From: Gnetum montanum
Taxonomy: Eukaryota; Streptophyta; Gnetopsida; Gnetales; Gnetaceae
Assembly: GCA_015680685.1 (NCBI GenBank)
Contig: MNCI01009624.1
Span: 4,080 to 56,573 of the forward strand
DNA length: 52,494 bases
Reading direction: 5' to 3'
Below the pieces are notes generated by a model. It saw only the letters and a list, made by a program, of their open reading frames with translations. It was not told the DNA's origin and did no database searches. Position 1 is the stretch's first letter. Every line of letters begins with the position of its first letter. The position numbers and the translations under genes are program-made. Below, piece after piece: positions 47,606-52,494 of this stretch.

Positions 47606-48600
47606 CTCATGCCATAAGAAGTTGTTCAATTTTTTAAAAAATATCACATAAACTAAGGACAATTCCTTCCATCGGTATGACATTTAACTTAACCAAATCA
47701 TTCATCATCCTTAGGGACCATAGACCCTTTATCATGAAGATACGCAAGGGTACAATAAGCATAAGCCTTCTTTGGGGAGGACCCACTTTCATCCCTTTAA
47801 TCTAACTTATGTTAACATCCCTACCATGGGTTGCTTGTTTGAACAATCATCTTGATAACATTAAAAACATCTAGTTTTTCTCTATTTGGCATCATAAATT
47901 CATCCAAATCCATTTGATTTACCTCTTCTAAGCTAAACCTATCCTCTTTCATATTTTTGCCCTCCTTCTTCATGTTTTTAACTCCAATTCAACTCTTTTT
48001 TCATTCCAAAAATCATCTAAAATTCCTCTAATTCTTAATGTGCAAAATCGCTAAGAATAGCTATGTTGATGCAGCCCCATCAATATAGTTGGATGAGTTG
48101 ACATAGCCCTATCAATGTAGTATAAAAATTATAAATATACTCACAATACTTAGCTTATTTTTCACCATTTTCCACAAACACTACAAGGGTTTTTGTAATT
48201 TTCAAAGCCCAAGCACCTTCCAAGCCTCCTAACTCACAAACTACTTATCCGATTTCACCCATTTTTAACCCTCAAGTTACAAGAGGTAAGCTTTACATCA
48301 TGGGGAACACAAACATTCAAATTTTTCTCTAAAATTTTTTCAAAATTTTTCTAAATTTCATGATTAACACATTAAAATAATATTAAATTAATCACCATAA
48401 AGGATTAAGACTAATAAACAAACTTTGATAGGTAAGAATAAAATAATACACCTAGTTGAGATCACAAACAAGCACTTAAATAATGAACCTTTAATACCTA
48501 ATAACTGAAGATAACATGATATAACAAAGAAAGATATTCAATTAACTTGATAATATGAACTAAAAAAGTGATCATGGATTATGTTTGTGATCATAGATGG
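47606..48600 (+). other. Target duplication of El-A and El-D linker, right part
   Basis: CTCAT at 47606-47610 repeats 38984-38988. The rest continues the El-D post-pol linker and shows no gene. At 48066-48115, GTTGATGCAGCCCCATCAATA and related units resemble the short repeats at the start of the El-D LTR (25083-25165). Confidence 0.6.
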
Positions 48601-51230
48601 CATTAAAATAAGTACTGCCAAAAGAAGGACCATCATAGCCTGAGGAAAAGTGACCCCAAGGAGGAAGGGGCCAACAACAGTAGCAACCAAAACCTCAAGA
48701 GCAAGTGGCCAAGGTCACACATGCTACTAGACCTCTTCAAGAGGGACCCAAAGTGAAATCTATTAGGCAGATTCCCATTATGGAAACATGTTAATTCAAG
48801 TAGGATAAGGCTCCTTAGCTAAGGTCTAACTAGGAAGTCACCCTCACAAAGACCTATTTAGAATGTAGTAGGACCAAGGAGGTCTAAAGTTCTATCCTTT
48901 AGGAGTTGAACTTTGGATCCTTCTTGGAACTAGCATAAGAGGAAGTTTGGACACAACTACAAGGGTCTCTCTTATGGTCCATTATCTCTAATAATGAAGA
49001 GTGGCATATAGAGGAGACTTACTTATTCTAGAACAATCAACAAGAAGATGCATCGGTGAAAATCAAGGGCATCACCCTCTCTTGTTCAGTTGAGGGCATA
49101 GCAAAAGCTCTCAATTTGCCCAACATTGAGGCAAAACTAGCTGAAATATCAATGTAGGTGGACCTAGAGGCCAAGAAGAAATGGATTTAAAGATGCTATG
49201 GGATGGACCATAAGGAGTATGATACCCTTACAATGGTAGAGAGAGCATATTTCAAAATTGCAACCTATCATCTAAATCCAATAGTAAGTCCCAATAAGGT
49301 AATAAGCTTCTTTGCAAGGGCATGCGCTACTATAAGTGGGAAATTACCAGTCAACCTACTCCAACTAATTTTCCTAAAAGTCAAGAAATGCTTCAAGAAA
49401 AATGAGAAGGATAGGAAGACACTCTCATTTTCATGTTTAATCCACAAGCTGTGAAAAAGAGGAGGGATAATATGCTACTCAAAAGATGTGGTTTGTTGTG
49501 CTCATGTCACATTCTAGCAGGAGATGATGAAGGATAAGGTAGTGGCAAAGCTGTAAGAAGAGGAGCAACCACCACCACCACCACCTATAGCCCCAAAAAC
49601 TACACCAGAGATGCTCGTAGCTACTAAACAACTCAGAAAACTTTGAAAGCAATAGCTATAGTAATAGAAAGGCTCTGCAAGTGATGGAGAATCATCTTTT
49701 TACCATTTATCCATGAGTGATTTGAATATGGTTGCAAGGACCATTAGCTACTTGGATAGTGAAATAACCCCATTATTCTCTCTACAAAAGAACCAGACAC
49801 CCACAACGTCTAACCTAAGTGCTAGAGAAGTCAAAGTGTTCATTCTTGGATAAACATTTCCTGAGATTTGAAGAAATACTACCACCTTCTTAATCATGTT
49901 AGAGGAAAATAAAGGGGTAATAGTCATGGTGATGTAGCACAAGGGCTAAGAGACAACAATGGAGGTGGTGGCTACTAGATTAGTGAAGGTTCTAAATTCT
50001 CCTACAATGTCTATACCAAACATGACTACCATGGAAAACATCCATGTATCTACAGGAGTAGGTAGTAGTCGGATGAGCATTGCCCAATGCAAGGAGGTGT
50101 TGAAAAGACTAGTTGGAGATAGACAACCACTTCTAGAGATCTTTGATCTCCTAGATGAAATCATATCAAATCAGTCGTAACTCCTTAAGACAAGGGATAA
50201 AATACTAATCACCAATGCAAAACATAAAGAAGACATCACGATCAATTAATAATTAATTATCAAAGTTGCTGAGTCAAGAGCCTGTATCTCTAACCTTGCC
50301 ATTCTCAAGGCATAGCTTACATGGGATGAAGCTTTCCAATAGCTTTAACAAAAGTATTAGGAGATTGAGATTGTGAAAGAAATGATGATCTTCAACACAT
50401 TTGTATCAAAGGTCATGATTAACAACACTAACAAGGACCTATCACAAGTTTGTAAGGAGAACTTGATCCTCATAAGGATAATAATTGCCTACAAAATGGT
50501 AAGTAATAGAAGGACCAACTGGTTGAGTATATGCACCACTGGCAGCAGGATCTTGTCAAGGTGAATTTAGACATGAAAAGATTGGTAGCAGAAGATCATA
50601 ATCTCTTGATGAAAGAGGTCCATGCTTTTTTCCAAAAGATTGCAATTAAGGTAGCTACCTAGAAGAATGAGGTCCTAAAATTTGAATAGTAAAAAATCAT
50701 TACAGGGACCAAGTTGGGCTACTCAAGGAGATCAAGGAGAATGAAATAAAATTGGTAAAGGCAAAGATGAATGAGGCCCTCTAGTAACTCTAACAAAAGG
50801 AGATGCATGGGAACCCATCTTCGATGAATTGAATGCATACAATAAAGTAGAAATTCACTTGAAGGAGTTGCAGATCAAGGAGATGATGAAGTATATAGAG
50901 CTTACCAACCTTCAATATGAAAACTTGGCAATGCTAACAATTAGAAGGCCAAGATCATAATTGAAAAAGTAGGTTGCTAGTTTCTACCTCCTTTGTGAGC
51001 TAAAATTCAAACTTCATAAAAAGATGAAACAAAAGTTGGAGATAGCTAATGGAAAGCTTGAAATTCTTAGAAGTAGACTCACTGATCAATGATCTATTGT
51101 TGAGAACCTAATAAGGAGGATGAATGACTACCAGAAGCTACAAAACCTTGTAAAGATATTCAACATTGAATGTAAGACATTCATAGCTTGGTTCATCAAT
51201 GCGAATGAGTTGTTTCCTTCGATGTCATGC
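48600..51230 (+). pseudogene. Extra downstream ORF of El-D (Athila-type ORF)
   Basis: Plus-strand homologue of the El-A frame at 41764-40050. It carries a basic N-terminus, SLLWSIISNNEEWHIEETY, a LPNIEAKLAEIS stretch and the open piece 49203-49454 (83 residues, YFKIATYHLNP to LSFSCLIHKL). A run of ACC triplets at 49569-49585 gives a poly-Pro tract like the PPPPQYY of El-A. Open pieces at 49959-50180 and a Lys/Glu-rich, coil-prone C-terminal part to about 51170 follow. Many stops and shifts. The agreement of two copies in opposite orientation shows that this frame was a true part of the family. Confidence 0.6.
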
Positions 51231-51365
51231 CTATGGAACATTAGTGTCATTCATTGATTGAAAACTCATCCTCAAGTCAACAAAGTTGGGATTGAGTTTC
51301 TTATACAATTTGGAAGGAAACATTGAGTTTCAATCAATCTATGTAAGACATTCATAGCTTGGTTC
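51170..51365. repeat. 25-nt direct repeat, spacing 171 bases
   Basis: ATGTAAGACATTCATAGCTT plus GGTTC occurs at 51170-51194 and 51341-51365. The DNA between them includes AAAACTCATCCTCAAGT (51259 on), which is also found just inside the El-A 3' LTR at 39888-39905 in the same plus-strand sense. Confidence 0.75.
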
Positions 51366-51430
51366 CTCAGAGTTAGTTGTGAGTGGTCTCATGGTAGTTT
51401 TTCCAAGATGATACAATGTGGGATCATTAG

Positions 51431-52294
51431 TGATGAGTGGCTAGGTACCCCTACACTCAACCATACGAATATGAGCATGCACGCATGATCCGATCGAACT
51501 CCACACACGGACCAGTTGTGGTATCTAGATAGTTACATGTTGATCACAATTCGTTGTCTTCCCACCTGGACTAGTATTTGCTTTGTCACATATGGTTTAG
51601 TCCAGAGTGAGGTGAATGATGGGATCCTAAACTAATGCTACTCCTAGAGACGATGGGGAAAAATCTTAATTAAGCTAATGGACAATGAAAAATGAAATCT
51701 ATGCTAACCCTAAGTGTGATGAGAATCCATCTTTAATCATCTGTATGCATTTTGGACCTCGTGTACTACTTCTGGGATTACCAAGCGCACATTACTTGAG
51801 CACTCCTAGATATGCTACTGGGTTACCAAGTAGTTACACTTAAATGTTTATGATTAAGTCATACTCATTCCATGTTAATCAACAGGCAAGGTAAATGACA
51901 ATAAAGGAAATATGAACTAAAAAGACAATGATAAATAATTAACAATTTAAGTAATTAAAAGCTAAGTGAATGCTGCAGTGATGGAGTAATCTTGATATTT
52001 ATTGTTGATCATGTGCATGTCCAAGTATGTCACACTCGAACAAAGGTTCTGTACAATTACAATCATCACACTGTGGGCATGCACTGGGGAAATAATTGAA
52101 ACTAACTAAAATTTGACAAAAAGACTCTACCCTAAGACTTACCAACTACTACTTTCTTGTGTGTCCAAATGTTGTATTTATAGGCCTACATAGGAATCAC
52201 GATATCGTGTATTCGATACCATTATGTAGGCTACAATATCACATACCCGATATCGAGGATCCAATATTGGGGCCTAGCAAACCACAATTCATCA
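51431..52294 (-). mobile_element. Solo LTR of the El-A family
   Basis: An 864-bp LTR from TGATGAGTGG to AATTCATCA with a perfect target duplication ATTAG at 51426-51430 and 52295-52299. No primer site or polypurine tract borders it. It therefore arose by recombination between the two LTRs of a full element that had inserted here. A minus-strand TATA box (complement of TATTTATA) is at 52175-52182 and the GATATC cluster at 52198-52252. The orientation is the same as El-A. Confidence 0.9.
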
Positions 52295-52299
52295 ATTAG

Positions 52300-52339
52300 T
52301 AAGTGGTATGAACTTGGCTTAAAACCTAGATGAAAAGGT
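52300..52339. other. Short host segment, likely El-D
   Basis: Forty bases between the solo LTR and the next LTR start. Too short to assign. Confidence 0.3.
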
Positions 52340-52494
52340 TGTTGGTGACCGTTTGGGATGCGATCACCAACGAGTGTCCTCAAACAGGATTTAGGTGCTT
52401 GCTTTGGCAACACCAAGGCCCAGATACCTCCAAATAAGCTCAGTAGTTAATGTGAGTATGTGTGTGTGCTGTTGCGGCGTGCGGTTGTGAGAAA
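52340..52494 (+). repeat. Partial LTR of the 45940 solo-LTR family, cut by the window end
   Basis: Starts TGTTGGTGACCG and matches 45940-46090 closely, with a few substitutions and a small deletion after CTTGCT. Long stretches such as CGAGTGTCCTCAAACAGG are identical. The window ends within it. Confidence 0.8.

Larger units (their letters stand above)
25039..51430 (+). mobile_element. El-D: Athila/Tat-like Ty3/Gypsy element split by nested insertions
   Basis: Reading past El-E (27835-33538) and El-A (38989-47605), the plus strand gives LTR, tRNA-Asp primer site, gag, protease, RT, RNase H, integrase, a linker and an extra downstream ORF. The order integrase-then-extra-ORF, the primer type and the RT motif YPISDSEW support the Athila/Tat clade. 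Continuity across El-A is supported by its target duplication (CTCAT on both sides) and by the linker length, about 1.7 kb between the pol end and the extra ORF both here and in El-A. The 3' LTR is not seen; the LTR at 51431 has its own target duplication and opposite orientation. The true right end is unknown and may lie outside the window. Confidence 0.75.

Noticed and set aside
51431-52294. 3' LTR of El-D
   Set aside because: It is in the opposite orientation to the El-D 5' LTR and has its own ATTAG target duplication, so it is a separate solo LTR.

Overview
This is nuclear DNA from a land plant, most likely a seed plant and possibly a gymnosperm. It is AT-rich. One multi-exon gene sits among layers of decayed LTR retrotransposons. 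The only intact gene encodes a plant-type GPI ethanolamine-phosphate transferase 2 (PIGG/GPI7 family). The gymnosperm guess rests only on the density of old Ty3/Gypsy copies. The window starts inside one LTR and ends inside another, as a contig broken at repeats would, and there is a single N at 46136.

Left part, 1-8200: a minus-strand, gag-only Ty3/Gypsy element (El-1) with 5' LTR 2984-3863, a tRNA-Asp-type primer-binding site, and a cut 3' LTR at 1-281. Next to it is a broken, intron-free minus-strand copy of a CCR4-type deadenylase domain (about 3990-4850). A tRNA-like SINE remnant and an LTR remnant with a tRNA-iMet-type primer site (7348-7855) lie just upstream of the gene.

Gene, 8201-19917: I resolve 20 coding exons with consistent phases and GT-AG introns, giving 1024 codons. 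The alkaline-phosphatase-like catalytic half has its metal-ligand motifs, and the second half is a multi-pass membrane domain. Introns hold a tRNA-derived SINE with a perfect 15-bp target duplication and a SINE-like remnant. A 60-nt inverted repeat links the 5' flank with intron 2 and encloses exons 1-2. The 3' flank carries three separate local tandem duplications.

Right part, about 21985-52494: nested retrotransposons. A plus-strand Athila/Tat-like Ty3/Gypsy element (El-D: LTR 25039-25929, gag, protease, RT, RNase H, integrase, and a downstream extra ORF at 48600-51230) is shared out over more than 26 kb. It was split by a minus-strand copia-like element without pol (El-E, 27835-33538, target duplication CGAAG) and by a minus-strand pol-less Gypsy element (El-A, 38989-47605, target duplication CTCAT). 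El-A in turn holds a 364-bp solo LTR (45940-46303, target duplication GGAAG), and a solo LTR of the Gypsy family sits near the end (51431-52294, target duplication ATTAG). A gag-protease remnant (El-C) lies in tandem in front of El-D. All retroelement reading frames are broken by stops and frameshifts.

I found no CRISPR array, rRNA gene, intact tRNA gene, bacterial-style operon, or clearly new biological system. The most interesting features are the inverted repeat around the first two exons, the unusual spliced C-terminal tail of the PIGG gene, and the reconstructed nesting order with a conserved extra ORF in pol-less elements.
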